A DNA stretch of 58,854 nucleotides from Nostoc sp. CHAB 5836 (GCF_020829445.1 NZ_JAIVFV010000026.1:1-58854); one strand, 5' to 3'. Numbered from the stretch's first letter, positions 25,710 to 34,705 are shown. Notes: generated by a model not told the origin, from the letters alone. A program made the numbers and translations.

Positions 25710-27230
25710 GTGATAAAACAAGTCGAATGGTCGGAAAATCCGGTTACATCTCAACAACAAGTAGCAGAATTTGAAACTGAGGTGCGATCGCAGCAACTTC
25801 AACGAACGGAAAATCAAGTAACGCTTACACCAGTCGCCGACTTGGAGGAGGAGGTGGAACTAAACCCGCCAACGAATCCCAACCGTACTGTCGTCGAATC
25901 AGTGGGTGCAATTCCCAATCAGCTTTACGAGAGACTGGGCTTGACCATGCCTCGATGGCTGTTGTGGATTATGACCGTTGTCATCGGCATTATCTTATCT
26001 GGACTGCTAGTATCAACGTTAGCGCTTTGGACTCCGTTGTGGAGCAATTTAGATCGAACAGATGAAGATTTAGGAACTGCTGGTAAAGATGAGGTAAAAA
26101 TACCACTACCAGGGGAGTTATGGAGCAAACTCTCCCAGTACCAGCTTTCACGACCGATGAATATTTTAATTATGGGGATTGAACCAGTCGGCAATACTGT
26201 TGATGGTTCACCAGAAAGCTTTGCTGGCAAAAGCGACACCATGCTGCTGGTACGGCTCAACCCTAGTGAAAAATCTGTACGGGTGCTTACTATTCCCAGA
26301 GATACGATGATCGCCATCCCAGAAAAGGGAGAAGAGGGATTAACTAAGGTATCTGATGCCAATGCCCAAGGCGGCCCAGTCTTGGCAGCACGGGTAGTTA
26401 GTCGTACCTTAAACAATGCTCCAATTGATCGCTATATCCGCATTTCTACTAGCGGGTTACGGCAGTTAGTTGATCAGTTAGGCGGAGTAGAAGTCTTTGT
26501 TCCCCAATCAATGGAATATAAAGACTCCAGCAGCCGGCTGTCGATTAATTTGGTCAGTGGCTGGCAAACCCTCAACGGCGAACAAGCAGAACAATTTGCC
26601 CGATTCCGCGAACCAGGTTTGGGAGATTTGCCAAGAGTGCAGCGTCAGCAAGCACTGATCGCAGCCTTGCTGCAACGCCTCAATAGTCCTACCGTCTTAC
26701 CCAGGTTGCCTCAATTAACTCGCTTGATGCGAAAATACTTTGATACCAACCTGAAGATGGAAGAAATGATGGCGTTGGTGAACTTCGGTCTCAACCTAGA
26801 TCGGGATAATTTCCAAATGACTGTTTTGCCTGGTGCATTTAGCCGTTTTAGCAAAGACCCTGATAGCTATTGGCTAAATATGACCGGACAACAGAGCCTG
26901 TTGAATGATTATGTTGGGGTCAATGTACCTGGTCTGAAACCAGATATGCGTCAGGTTCCTAACCTCAAAATTGCTATTCAAAATGCTTCCAATCAACCCC
27001 AGCTAACTGAAAAAGTTATTGCTTATCTCAAACAGAAAGGCTTTACTAATATTTACAAAGTGCCTGATTGGCCAGATACCCAACGTCAAACTCAGATTGT
27101 TGTCCAAAAAGGCAACCGGCGAGTTGGAGTTGATTTGCAAAAAGTCTTAGGCTTGGGTCAAATTGAGGTGTCGGCCATTGGTGATTTAGAATCTGATCTG
27201 ACAATTCGTATTGGTAAAGATTGGAAATAG
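25710..27230 (+). CDS. LytR-CpsA-Psr (LCP) family protein
   Basis: 506 residues. A cytoplasmic N-tail (about 1-80) leads to a transmembrane helix (about 82-107), then the LCP domain (about 140-310) with SDTMLLVRL, VLTIPRDTMI, DRYIRISTSGLRQLVDQLGG and QFARFREPG...LPRVQRQQALI, including the conserved Arg/Asp residues. A LytR_C domain ends it (about 410-490). LCP proteins attach glycopolymers to peptidoglycan or act in surface polysaccharide transfer. GTG start at 25710 with GGGGAG upstream; a TTG at 25692 is weaker. Divergent from manC, with which it shares a polysaccharide theme. Confidence 0.88.
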   Translation: MIKQVEWSENPVTSQQQVAEFETEVRSQQLQRTENQVTLTPVADLEEEVELNPPTNPNRTVVESVGAIPNQLYERLGLTMPRWLLWIMTVVIGIILSGLLVSTLALWTPLWSNLDRTDEDLGTAGKDEVKIPLPGELWSKLSQYQLSRPMNILIMGIEPVGNTVDGSPESFAGKSDTMLLVRLNPSEKSVRVLTIPRDTMIAIPEKGEEGLTKVSDANAQGGPVLAARVVSRTLNNAPIDRYIRISTSGLRQLVDQLGGVEVFVPQSMEYKDSSSRLSINLVSGWQTLNGEQAEQFARFREPGLGDLPRVQRQQALIAALLQRLNSPTVLPRLPQLTRLMRKYFDTNLKMEEMMALVNFGLNLDRDNFQMTVLPGAFSRFSKDPDSYWLNMTGQQSLLNDYVGVNVPGLKPDMRQVPNLKIAIQNASNQPQLTEKVIAYLKQKGFTNIYKVPDWPDTQRQTQIVVQKGNRRVGVDLQKVLGLGQIEVSAIGDLESDLTIRIGKDWK

Positions 27231-27315
27231 TCATTGGTCATTGGTCATTAGTCATTAGTCATTAGTCAAAGGACAAAGGACAAAGGACTAATGACAAAGG
27301 ACAAAGAACTAATGA
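27231..27315. repeat. TCATTAG/GACAAAG heptamer tandem repeat
   Basis: TCATTGGTCATTAGTCATTAG changes into AAAGGACAAAGGACAAAGGA and AATGACAAAGGAC. It immediately precedes the pentapeptide gene and carries spurious ATGs. Confidence 0.8.
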
Positions 27316-27329
27316 CAAATAATAAAATT

Positions 27330-27836
27330 ATGAAAAAGATTTTACTCCGGTTTTTTGGTTTAATTTTGATTTTGACACTAGCATTTTTCTGGATAATACT
27401 TAATCCCAAACCGGCTTTTGCTCAAGTAAACACAATTAACTACAACAATATAAATTTAGAAAATCGTGACTTTTCTCATGCTGATTTGGCACGTGTGACT
27501 TTTGTAGCAGCAGAAATGCGAGGGGCGAATTTTCAAGGAGCGAATTTAACCAACGCAATTCTGACTAAAGGAGTTTTGTTAAAGGCAAATTTGGAAGGTG
27601 CGAATTTAACAGGCGCTTTAGTTGATCGCGTCACTATGGATAGTGCTAACCTAAAAAATACCATTTTTAGAGAAGCAACTTTGACGAGCAGCCGTTTTTA
27701 CGATGCTGACATCACTGGCGCTGATTTTACAGACGCATTGATTGACCGCTATCAAGTGTCGCTATTGTGTAAAAGAGCCGATGGGGTAAATCCAGTTACG
27801 GGTGTGTCAACGCGAGAGAGTCTGGGTTGTCGGTAG
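27330..27836 (+). CDS. Secreted pentapeptide-repeat protein
   Basis: 168 residues. A signal peptide ([20 protein letters not shown]...PAFAQ, cleavage near residue 31) is followed by about eighteen A(D/N)LXX pentapeptides from about 40 to 145 (for example [35 protein letters not shown]), which form a right-handed beta-helix. The C-terminus has two Cys (LLCKRADG..., SLGCR) that may form a disulfide. This is the type of lumenal pentapeptide protein common in cyanobacteria. Start chosen at the signal peptide Met; ATGs at 27291 and 27312 lie in or at the edge of tandem repeat. Confidence 0.85.
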   Translation: MKKILLRFFGLILILTLAFFWIILNPKPAFAQVNTINYNNINLENRDFSHADLARVTFVAAEMRGANFQGANLTNAILTKGVLLKANLEGANLTGALVDRVTMDSANLKNTIFREATLTSSRFYDADITGADFTDALIDRYQVSLLCKRADGVNPVTGVSTRESLGCR

Positions 27837-27896
27837 GTGGTTTGCGATCGGAATATTGCTCGTGGGTGTCAACTTAAGGTGGAAGTTATGTCCCGC

Positions 27897-28141
27897 AAGG
27901 AACTGAAGTTCCTTGCTAATAGCGAAAGTCATCTAAAAGATGACTAAGTAAGTCGGCAAGAATAAACCAAACTATGTTACGAAACGTAAATACACCTTAA
28001 ACCCATACAAATGACGAATGACAAATGAAAAATGACAGCCTTAGCCAGTTAGCTTTATTTGCGTCGCTCTACTTAACATGATCGGAAAAATCTTTAGTCT
28101 ACTTCAGTAGACTTTAGCTATTAGCCAAAGAACTTTAGTTC
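27897..28141. repeat. Inverted pair of two-hairpin repeats (pair 1), split by MITE B
   Basis: Unit 1: AAGGAACT-ga-AGTTCCTT (27897-27914), 12-nt spacer, AGTCATCT-aaa-AGATGACT (27927-27945). Unit 2, inverted: AGTCTACT-tc-AGTAGACT (28096-28113), 16-nt spacer, GAACT-tt-AGTTC (28130-28141). CCCGC flanks the outside of both units. The stem sequences differ between units while the stems are kept. MITE copy B has inserted between them. Confidence 0.75.
27947..28073 (+). mobile_element. TA-flanked MITE, copy B
   Basis: 127 bp, flanked by TA at 27945-27946 and 28074-28075. Left end AGTAAGTCGGCAAGAATA, right end reversed AGTAGAGCGACGCAAATA. Core ATGTTACGAAACGTAAATA, then GACGAATGACAAATG heptamers, then CAGCCTTAGCCAGTTAGCTT. 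Confidence 0.75.
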
Positions 28142-28338
28142 AAGGCGGGTGACGAAGCCAATAGATAGGCGTTTCTAGCAAAAGTAGACACCAATGAGCA
28201 TTGTTCCCTACCCCGTGGTCTATTTACCCGAAAATAGCTGTAAAATGAATAACTGGTCAAAATTTACCTGACAGACTGCCGGATTTAAGGTTAAATGTTT
28301 TAAGATATGCACTCTGCAAGAGTTGTCGGGTATTATTC

Positions 28339-29943
28339 GTGACACAACAAGACCAAAAACCTTCTCGTTCATTCGCTGGAATTGCTGGCATTGTTGCCGC
28401 AGCCACATTAATTAGTAAAATCTTCGGTTTAGTGCGGCAGCAAGCGATCGCTGCCGTTTTTGGTGTTGGTGCTGCTGCCACTGCCTATAGTTATGCCTAT
28501 ATTATCCCTGGCTTTCTATTAATCTTGCTCGGTGGTGTAAATGGGCCATTACACAGTGCAGTTGTCAGCGTTTTAGCCAAGCGGCGGCGAGAAGAAGCGG
28601 CTCCCCTAGTGGAAACTGTGACGACGTTGGTGGCTGGATTGTTGTTACTGGTGACAGTGGCTCAGATTTTATTTGCGGATGCGATCGTTGATTTAGTCGG
28701 TCATGGTTTGGAAGAGACAACCAGAGCGATCGCCATTCAACAACTCCGCATTATGGCACCGATGGCTTTATTTTCGGGATTAATTGGCATTGGCTTTGGT
28801 ACTCTCAATACAGCCAATCAATATTGGTTACTCTCCATTAGTCCCTTATTATCTAGTATTACCGTTGTTGCTGGCCTTGGTATCTTGGCTATGGAACTGG
28901 GCAAAGACATTATTAAGCCGGAGTACGCTTTAATCGGGGGAATGGTCTTAGCTTGGGGAACTTTGGCAGGAGCAATTCTCCAGTGGTTAGTGCAGCTAAT
29001 TGTCCAGTGGCGGTTAGGATTAGGCACATTACGCTTGCGATTTGAGTTTAAATCCCCAGGCGTTCAAGAAGTCATTAAAATCATGACCCCAGCAACAATT
29101 TCCTCTGGAATGATGCCAATTAATGTCGCCACTGACCTCTATTTTGCTAGTCCTATCCCTGGTGCGGCGGCAGGATTTAACTATGCGAATCTATTAGTAC
29201 AAACTCCTTTAGGGATTATTTCTAATATTATTTTGCTACCGCTATTACCGATATTTGCCAAACTTGCCGGCCCCGAAAATTGGCAGGAGTTAAAATCACG
29301 CATTCGCCAAGGACTTCTACTCACTGCTTTTACCATGCTACCGCTAGGGGCGCTGATGGTGGCGCTATCTGCACCCATTGTACAGGTGGTATATGAGCGC
29401 GGTGCTTTCAAGCCAGAAGCCACACAGCTAGTTTCATCATTGCTAGTGGCTTATGGAATTGGGATGTTTGTCTATTTGGGGCGTGATGTTTTAGTGCGGG
29501 TATTTTATGCCTTGGGGGATGGGCAGACACCTTTTCGCATCAGTATTTTTAACATCTTGCTCAACGTCTTATTAGATTGGCTTTTCGTTAAACCTTTTGG
29601 CGCTCCCGGTTTAGTGTTGGCAACAGCGGGTGTAAATTGCAGCTCAATGTTAATGCTGTTATGGTTACTTGATCGCAAACTCAATGGTTTACCTTGGCGT
29701 GAGTGGAGTTTGCCAATTTTGGGTTTGACTGCGGGTAGCGTTGTCGGTGGTGTTGCTAGCTATGGAACACTGCTTGGTTCTCAGCGATTGTTAGGTAAAA
29801 CGGGTTTACTGATTCTAGTGTTGGAGTTGTGTATATCAGGCTTCGTGGGGATTGCGGTGTTTGCTGCGATCGCTTCATGGATGAAAATACCAGAGGTGAA
29901 TATATTTATATCTCGCTTGCGTCAGCGCTTTTTGAAGAAATAA
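28339..29943 (+). CDS. murJ: Lipid II flippase MurJ
   Basis: 534 residues with about 14 membrane helices. MviN/MurJ family: N-terminal SFAGIAGIVAAATLISKIFGLVRQQAIAA with the conserved Arg of the cavity, GVNGPLHSAVVSVLAKRRRE, and YERGAF in helix 8. It moves lipid II across the plasma membrane for peptidoglycan synthesis. GTG start at 28339 (VTQQDQKPSRS). Single gene; downstream sequence is entirely repeats. Confidence 0.93.
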   Translation: MTQQDQKPSRSFAGIAGIVAAATLISKIFGLVRQQAIAAVFGVGAAATAYSYAYIIPGFLLILLGGVNGPLHSAVVSVLAKRRREEAAPLVETVTTLVAGLLLLVTVAQILFADAIVDLVGHGLEETTRAIAIQQLRIMAPMALFSGLIGIGFGTLNTANQYWLLSISPLLSSITVVAGLGILAMELGKDIIKPEYALIGGMVLAWGTLAGAILQWLVQLIVQWRLGLGTLRLRFEFKSPGVQEVIKIMTPATISSGMMPINVATDLYFASPIPGAAAGFNYANLLVQTPLGIISNIILLPLLPIFAKLAGPENWQELKSRIRQGLLLTAFTMLPLGALMVALSAPIVQVVYERGAFKPEATQLVSSLLVAYGIGMFVYLGRDVLVRVFYALGDGQTPFRISIFNILLNVLLDWLFVKPFGAPGLVLATAGVNCSSMLMLLWLLDRKLNGLPWREWSLPILGLTAGSVVGGVASYGTLLGSQRLLGKTGLLILVLELCISGFVGIAVFAAIASWMKIPEVNIFISRLRQRFLKK

Positions 29944-29974
29944 CTGTTATTTGATACACCCAAGCCAATACTGC

Positions 29975-30062
29975 GCAGGTTTTGGCAAAAAAATAAAAAA
30001 TGTGTAGGTTTTGGCAAAAAAATAAAAAATGTGTAGGTTGGGTTGAGGAACGAAACCCAACC
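29975..30062. repeat. 29-bp tandem duplication and GTTGGGTT hairpin after murJ
   Basis: The unit GTAGGTTTTGGCAAAAAAAT... of 29 bp occurs at 29975-30003 and 30004-30032, then restarts. It runs into GGTTGGGTT (30036-30044) with AACCCAACC (30054-30062), a 9-bp hairpin common in cyanobacterial intergenic DNA and a possible murJ terminator. Confidence 0.65.
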
Positions 30063-30072
30063 GAAGAGCTTA

Positions 30073-30420
30073 AGTACGTTGCTGGGAAAAAACTCAAGTA
30101 TGTTACGAAACGTAAATAAACGTGAGTTCGATGAACCTCTCCCTCCCAGCCTCCCTCTGGGAAACGGAAAGGGAGGAGCAACGAAAAATTAAGCTTTTTG
30201 CTCCCCTCTCCGCTTCGGAGAGGGGCTGGGGGAGAGGTCAAATAAGACTTGTCGAACTCACGTTAAATAAGCTTAAAACCCTTACTAATGACAAATGACG
30301 AATGACAAATGACGAATGACGAATGACGAATGACGAATGACAAATGACAAATGACAAATGACCAATGACAAATGACAAATGACAGCCTTAGCCAGTTAAC
30401 TTTAATTGCGCCAACCTAAT
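30073..30420 (+). mobile_element. TA-flanked MITE, copy C, expanded and carrying a nested element
   Basis: 348 bp, flanked by TA at 30071-30072 and 30421-30422. Left end AGTACGTTGCTGGGAAAA, right end reversed ATTAGGTTGGCGCAATTA. It has the family core TATGTTACGAAACGTAAATA and CAGCCTTAGCCAGTTAACTT. Its heptamer tract (AATGACA/AATGACG) is expanded to about 13 units at 30288-30384, and a second element is inserted at 30120-30263. Its right end forms the stop codon of the DUF3769 gene. Confidence 0.78.
30120..30263 (+). mobile_element. Nested 144-bp element with 12-bp TIRs and 7-bp TSD
   Basis: ACGTGAGTTCGA (30120-30131) and TCGAACTCACGT (30252-30263) are perfect terminal inverted repeats. TAAATAA occurs directly on both sides (30113-30119 and 30264-30270), a 7-bp target-site duplication. 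Copies A and D of the host MITE have a single AAATAGG at this place. The inside is CCTCTCCCTCCCAGCCTCCC and CTCCGCTTCGGAGAGGGGC. No coding capacity. Confidence 0.8.
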
Positions 30421-33298
30421 TATCCTGTTGCACACCGCCTACTACTGGCTTAATTTCCGAAAATGGATCACTGCCACCACCCCAGTTGAAATCACTAATT
30501 CGGACGCTGAAGCCGCCTAACTCCAGCACCGGATTGTAACGTAAGGTGATGCCATAGGTGCGACGGCTATATTCTAAAATGTAGTCGGTGCTAGTTTCTT
30601 TACCAGTATCCAAGTTAACAGATGTTTGAAAGCCTAAGCGAAAAGGGCCGTAGATTTGCTGTGATATCCCAGCGCTCAACACTTTGTTATCAACGGAGCG
30701 GTCAAACAAAAAGGGTGATAATCCGTTATTTAAGCCTTGAGAGTAACTAATATTAAAGGCGGTATAGTCGAAAAAAGGTCGAGAAAAATGACCAATTTGC
30801 CCTTGTAGTCCAATTGTACCAGTTAGGGTGCTTTGGTTATCACCATTGGTATAATAACTGGTAGTGCCCGTGAGTCCAGCGATCGCCTGCAAGTAAGGAA
30901 CTACAGGGGTAGCCGTGTATCGTAATCCCTCGGTGGCAGTGGGTGGTAATGGTTTTCCTTGCCACAGCAACACCCCACTACTGAGGAAAGCACTACTTTG
31001 TAAACGACCTAGTGAGATGCGATCGTTTTCCCGCAATGGTTTTAGTAAGTCTTGGCGATCGGTGTTGGCATTGATATACTGAGCGCCTGCCTGATAGCTG
31101 AGGTTGATGCCACTTTTTCCTAAAGGAATCACAGGAGAGGTGATCACGCCGCCAAAACTACTCTGGACAGTTTGAAAGCCGAGGGTACCGTTGTAAAGAC
31201 GATCGCGGTAGTTATATTGCAGATTCAAGATATGAGGAAGGGAAGTGCCTAATGTCTGGCGCAACCCCAAATTCACCCGCAAATTTTCTTCCACCTGATT
31301 CAAGTCAAAACTAGTTAACTCCCCAGTCCCCTCAACTACTGCTCGTGGACTCAAAACAGAATTTATCTTTGTCTTCACAGCCAACAGTGCGCCTAAGTCA
31401 CCCGTCCCTTCTTGCACGCCTCTCTGTACTAATAACTGAGGTGTGATCGTCCAGCTAGTCTGGTCTGTATCCAACACTGGAAAGCCACGCTCAATATATA
31501 AACCACCCCGCCGATCTCCATCAAAGCCGAGGGAGACTATTGCTGGTGTAACCTCGCGCTGCCGACGGTCAAGAGTCTGCTGATTCACCGGAATTGGTAA
31601 GGAAACCGTTTGATCCAATACCAAACGTTGCCCCTGTGTCCTGATGCGGTCTACCAAAGGTGTCTCTCGCGTCAGAGTGACTTGATTTGCACGCAACTCT
31701 AGTTCTGGGGGCGAAAAAGGATCATTGGTAATGCGGACATCCCTTGCTTTCCAGCCTTGGGGATAAAAGTCAATGTGTTGGGCTTCAAACCTGAGTCGAT
31801 TAACTACACCCCCTGTTTTCGGTGGGGCGATGTTGCTAGCATTTGCCTGACCACCAAATGTCAGATCAATTCCTCCAGGGCTGCTGACACCAGAAACGGG
31901 TTGATTGGCTCTAATGCGATCGCTGGGCGGACGTTTTGGGACTCCACCAGCAGTTATATCGGTGGGTGAAAAAGCAAAATCTGTTTGGGCTGAGGGTACG
32001 TAAATTTCTCCTCTACCATTTTCCAGTTCCCCACTATCTTGAACAAAGTTATAGGTAAAGCGCTGTCCGCGCAGTACTTGATCGCCCCTTGTTAAAGTTA
32101 CATTGCCTTCACCCGCCGCAATCAAGTTGTCTAAATTAACTTGCAGGCGATCGGCATCCACCACGGCCCCATCAAATCGCACAACTACATTACCTACAGC
32201 TGTAATAATTCGCCGTTGCTCGTCATACTCTTGCCGATCTGAAGTGACTTCCACAATTCTCGGTCTGGCTGGCGGTGTGCTAGCTGGTGCAGTTGTGTCA
32301 GATGGTTGACCTTGTGGCTGATTGGTGGAATTTAACTCTGGTGTAGGCGTTGGTGCTTGGCTTTGTTGCTGGCTTTGGGACTTAAATTCTACAGTGATGG
32401 GCGTTGAGAGTTGGTTTGTGGGGTTACGAGACTTGAATGTGATAAAATTTTCTACTGATTGAGAACTTGGTGCAAGATCGGTAGCAGATACAGAGATATT
32501 GTCTGCTTTTGGAGACTGTTGTGCAGTAATATCACGTTGCTGTGTTTGGTGGGTTAACTTCTCGGCGAAAATTTCCGCCTTGGACTTAACTAACTTGTGG
32601 CTATTTGTGAGAGTTGGGGCAATTTGAAGAGGACGCGGAGATTGAGTGACAAGGGGACTTGGGGAAACTCTATAGCTAAAGCGACCAGAGTCGAAAAAGG
32701 TTTGTTTTTTTCCACCACTAGAGTTTGGATTTAGCGATCGCTGATCGAGTTTTTCAGAAGGTTTACCTTCAGCTTGGCGATTAGAGGTTGAAACCTCCTG
32801 CGTGGGATAACCAACGACCTGAATTTTCCCGTCATCTGGAAAAGCTAACGATTGACCTAATCCCCTAACCCCCTTCCCGATGCGGGAAGGGGGAAAATTT
32901 AAAGTCTCTCTCCTTTTAGGAGAGAGATTTAGAGAGAGGTTTTCCAGATGACCTGAATTGTCAGAATCAACGACAAAGGACTGCTTTAAAAGCGCAGCAC
33001 TTCTAGAGTCAGTATGGGGCGAAACTGCTGGTGAATCAGGTACAGAGGATCTTTCGGCAATTACCAAATCATCTTCAGTTGAGTTGATCACAACTGGCAA
33101 TGGCAGATCACTTTTGGTGTTACCTGTAATTGCCAAATTAGCCAAAGCCTTGGGCTGCTTGGATTTGTCTGTGTTTTCGTGTATTCCAGTATCTACACCT
33201 GGAAGAAACTTTGTATGATTAGCAGATGAGGTGGGATTTACAGGTTGTAAAGATTCGACGATCAAAGGCGGATCGGGTGGCAGAACTGGATGAAGCAT
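30416..33298 (-). CDS. DUF3769 outer-membrane protein (LptD-like)
   Basis: 960 residues. A long disordered Ser/Pro/Gln-rich N-terminal part (1-330) is followed by an OstA/LptA-like strip (about 345-440: RPRIVEVTSDRQEYDEQRRI..., GNVVVRFDGAVVDADRLQ) and a C-terminal beta-barrel (about 600-950) with alternating strands, ending DFNWGGGSDPFSEIKPV. DUF3769 is the cyanobacterial counterpart of LptD, expected to place LPS in the outer membrane. Residues about 116-156 derive from an inserted repeat, and the TAG stop lies in the end of MITE C. ATG at 33298; a TTG at 33322 is in frame. Confidence 0.85.
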   Translation of the reverse strand: MLHPVLPPDPPLIVESLQPVNPTSSANHTKFLPGVDTGIHENTDKSKQPKALANLAITGNTKSDLPLPVVINSTEDDLVIAERSSVPDSPAVSPHTDSRSAALLKQSFVVDSDNSGHLENLSLNLSPKRRETLNFPPSRIGKGVRGLGQSLAFPDDGKIQVVGYPTQEVSTSNRQAEGKPSEKLDQRSLNPNSSGGKKQTFFDSGRFSYRVSPSPLVTQSPRPLQIAPTLTNSHKLVKSKAEIFAEKLTHQTQQRDITAQQSPKADNISVSATDLAPSSQSVENFITFKSRNPTNQLSTPITVEFKSQSQQQSQAPTPTPELNSTNQPQGQPSDTTAPASTPPARPRIVEVTSDRQEYDEQRRIITAVGNVVVRFDGAVVDADRLQVNLDNLIAAGEGNVTLTRGDQVLRGQRFTYNFVQDSGELENGRGEIYVPSAQTDFAFSPTDITAGGVPKRPPSDRIRANQPVSGVSSPGGIDLTFGGQANASNIAPPKTGGVVNRLRFEAQHIDFYPQGWKARDVRITNDPFSPPELELRANQVTLTRETPLVDRIRTQGQRLVLDQTVSLPIPVNQQTLDRRQREVTPAIVSLGFDGDRRGGLYIERGFPVLDTDQTSWTITPQLLVQRGVQEGTGDLGALLAVKTKINSVLSPRAVVEGTGELTSFDLNQVEENLRVNLGLRQTLGTSLPHILNLQYNYRDRLYNGTLGFQTVQSSFGGVITSPVIPLGKSGINLSYQAGAQYINANTDRQDLLKPLRENDRISLGRLQSSAFLSSGVLLWQGKPLPPTATEGLRYTATPVVPYLQAIAGLTGTTSYYTNGDNQSTLTGTIGLQGQIGHFSRPFFDYTAFNISYSQGLNNGLSPFLFDRSVDNKVLSAGISQQIYGPFRLGFQTSVNLDTGKETSTDYILEYSRRTYGITLRYNPVLELGGFSVRISDFNWGGGSDPFSEIKPVVGGVQQDN
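32831..32952. repeat. 122-bp element with 13-bp TIRs inside the DUF3769 gene
   Basis: GTCATCTGGAAAA (32831-32843) and TTTTCCAGATGAC (32940-32952) are perfect inverted repeats. Between them are palindromes CCCCCTTCCCG/CGGGAAGGGGG and CTCTCTCC-ttttag-GAGAGAG. The encoded peptide (ENLSLNLSPKRRETLNFPPS, then RIGKGVRGLGQSLAF) matches translations of this widespread repeat rather than the protein family. Confidence 0.7.
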
Positions 33299-33405
33299 AT
33301 TTGAGCAAAATCGGGCTAACAAACAGCCAAATGACGGACGGAAGGATAAATTACATTTTGCCTTCCGACTGTCGCCTTCTGCTACCTACAGCAAGCTACC
33401 TGGAG

Positions 33406-33435
33406 GAAGAAACTTACTAATTTTCGTTTAGTAAG
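33406..33435 (-). terminator. Probable psbI terminator
   Basis: On the minus strand, CTTACTAA-acgaaaa-TTAGTAAG (33435-33413) is followed by TTTCTTC. It lies 58 bp after the psbI stop. Confidence 0.5.
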
Positions 33436-33492
33436 CTTCCGTGGCGTTTAGTATTTTCCGCCTTCCAAAGTCGCGGATGATTGATCGCTCTC

Positions 33493-33609
33493 TTACTCTA
33501 AGTCCCGACGGCCGGGGTTACGAGCGGGATCGTTCGATAAAAATCCGAAGATGAAGATAGTTACGAAGAAGGCAACAACAATATAAACAGCGATTTTTAA
33601 AGTCAGCAT
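33493..33609 (-). CDS. psbI: Photosystem II reaction centre protein I
   Basis: 38 residues: [20 protein letters not shown] then [18 protein letters not shown]. This is full-length PsbI: one transmembrane helix and the conserved C-terminal SNDPxRNPGRxDLE. It binds near D1 and helps early photosystem II assembly and stability. Ribosome-binding site GGAG (reverse complement at 33618-33621) lies about 9 bases before ATG 33609. Single gene with its own likely terminator. Confidence 0.97.
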
Positions 33610-34189
33610 AGAAATATCTCCAAGGGGTAAGACAAAGAGGGCTTTTCTTTCAGGATCTACCATGCAGAAAAGATAGCTCCTTTATATTACCTAAATCTCG
33701 TCCCTTTTTTAGAGGACTCTGGGGATTGGGGGCTGAGGACTGACAGTGCCGATCCTACGGTTATTGAGAATGGCGCCAGATGTCAGTTGTCTGACTTTGT
33801 AGATGCCCTTAAGAAATAACTCACAGACAGTTTACTCTTGTGACGTTGACTGACGGCAAAGGTTTCCCAAAAAAGTGAACAGGTTATACCATTTTGAATT
33901 TTGGGTTTTAGAGGTTGTTTGAAAAGTGTTTCGCTGTGACTTTAGGGACTTTTAGATCCCCCTCTTCGTTAAAAAGCTAAAAATTTTCCTCTTCCCTATT
34001 ACTTGTATCTAAAGATTTGTAAATCACCCATTCGGGTGAGCCAAAAGGGTGATGCGTTCTTAGCACTAGTTATTATAAATTTTATTGAAAGAAAGCTAAA
34101 AAGTAGCTTAGTTTGCAGGAGAAGTCCAGAAAAAATATCAAATGCCCGGATTGAGGTATCGGTTTTAACTCACATACTTGGTTCCAATT
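33610..34189. promoter_or_regulatory. 580-bp divergent region between psbI and a hypothetical gene
   Basis: Holds the psbI leader and promoter. Also the hairpin TCACCC-attc-GGGTGA (34024-34039), followed at 34047 by another GGGTGAT, a possible regulator-binding or RNA element. Short frames here (for example 34003-34203) have no ribosome-binding site or recognisable motif. Confidence 0.4.
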
Positions 34190-34513
34190 ATGGCTTTAAT
34201 TAAAGAAATTGTCCAAGAAGCTCTAACTATCGGCTATCTGAGTATTTTAGCCGAAGATAAACTGCGATCGCAGCTTCAAAGTAATTATGACTCAGAAGAC
34301 TTAGATGCCTGGATCATTTTACAGCGAGCTATTGCAGCAGGTGATATCAAACAAGAGTCACGCCGAAAAAAAGCTTCTCTCTCTCCTAAAGCCAAGGACG
34401 CTTCATCGAGTATCAAACTTGCTTATCAAATGGCAGCCGAGATTGCTTATGCAGCAGCTATAGCTCTGTCGATGACTAAAAATACTAAAGATCAGCCTTC
34501 ATTAGGTGCATAA
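34190..34513 (+). CDS. Hypothetical cyanobacterial protein
   Basis: 107 residues from ATG 34190 (MALIKEIVQEALTIGYLSIL). Helical and polar: an N-terminal helix, DLDAWIILQRAIAAGDIKQESRRKKASLSP, a basic linker, then an Ala-rich amphipathic helix QMAAEIAYAAAIALSM. I do not recognise the family. The upstream hairpin at 34024 might regulate it. An in-frame GTG or ATG four codons earlier (34178) is possible. Confidence 0.6.
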   Translation: MALIKEIVQEALTIGYLSILAEDKLRSQLQSNYDSEDLDAWIILQRAIAAGDIKQESRRKKASLSPKAKDASSSIKLAYQMAAEIAYAAAIALSMTKNTKDQPSLGA

Positions 34514-34585
34514 AATCACACATTCCTAAGCCATTTTTCGGAATTAATGTCTATATTTAATAATTGGTGTCAACTTAGAGCCAGG

Positions 34586-34700
34586 GCGAATATAATTCGC
34601 GGCTATACAAACGAAGTCCGCCTACGCGGACTCAAAGAAAATTAAGGTTTCTTAACCCGCGCAGGCGGGTTTCGTCTGTGTAGACGCGGTTTCTAACCGC
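34586..34700. repeat. Inverted pair of two-hairpin repeats (pair 2)
   Basis: Unit 1: GCGAAT-ata-ATTCGC (34586-34600), 14-nt spacer, AGTCCGC-ctac-GCGGACT (34615-34632). Unit 2, inverted: AACCCGC-gcag-GCGGGTT (34654-34671), 14-nt spacer, GCGGTT-tct-AACCGC (34686-34700). Same layout as 27897 and 44784 but with GC-rich stems. Confidence 0.75.
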
Positions 34701-34705
34701 CTTTT

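Noticed and set aside
34003..34203. Plus-strand open frame of 66 codons before the hypothetical gene
   Set aside because: No ribosome-binding site or motif; overlaps the better-supported start at 34190 in another frame.
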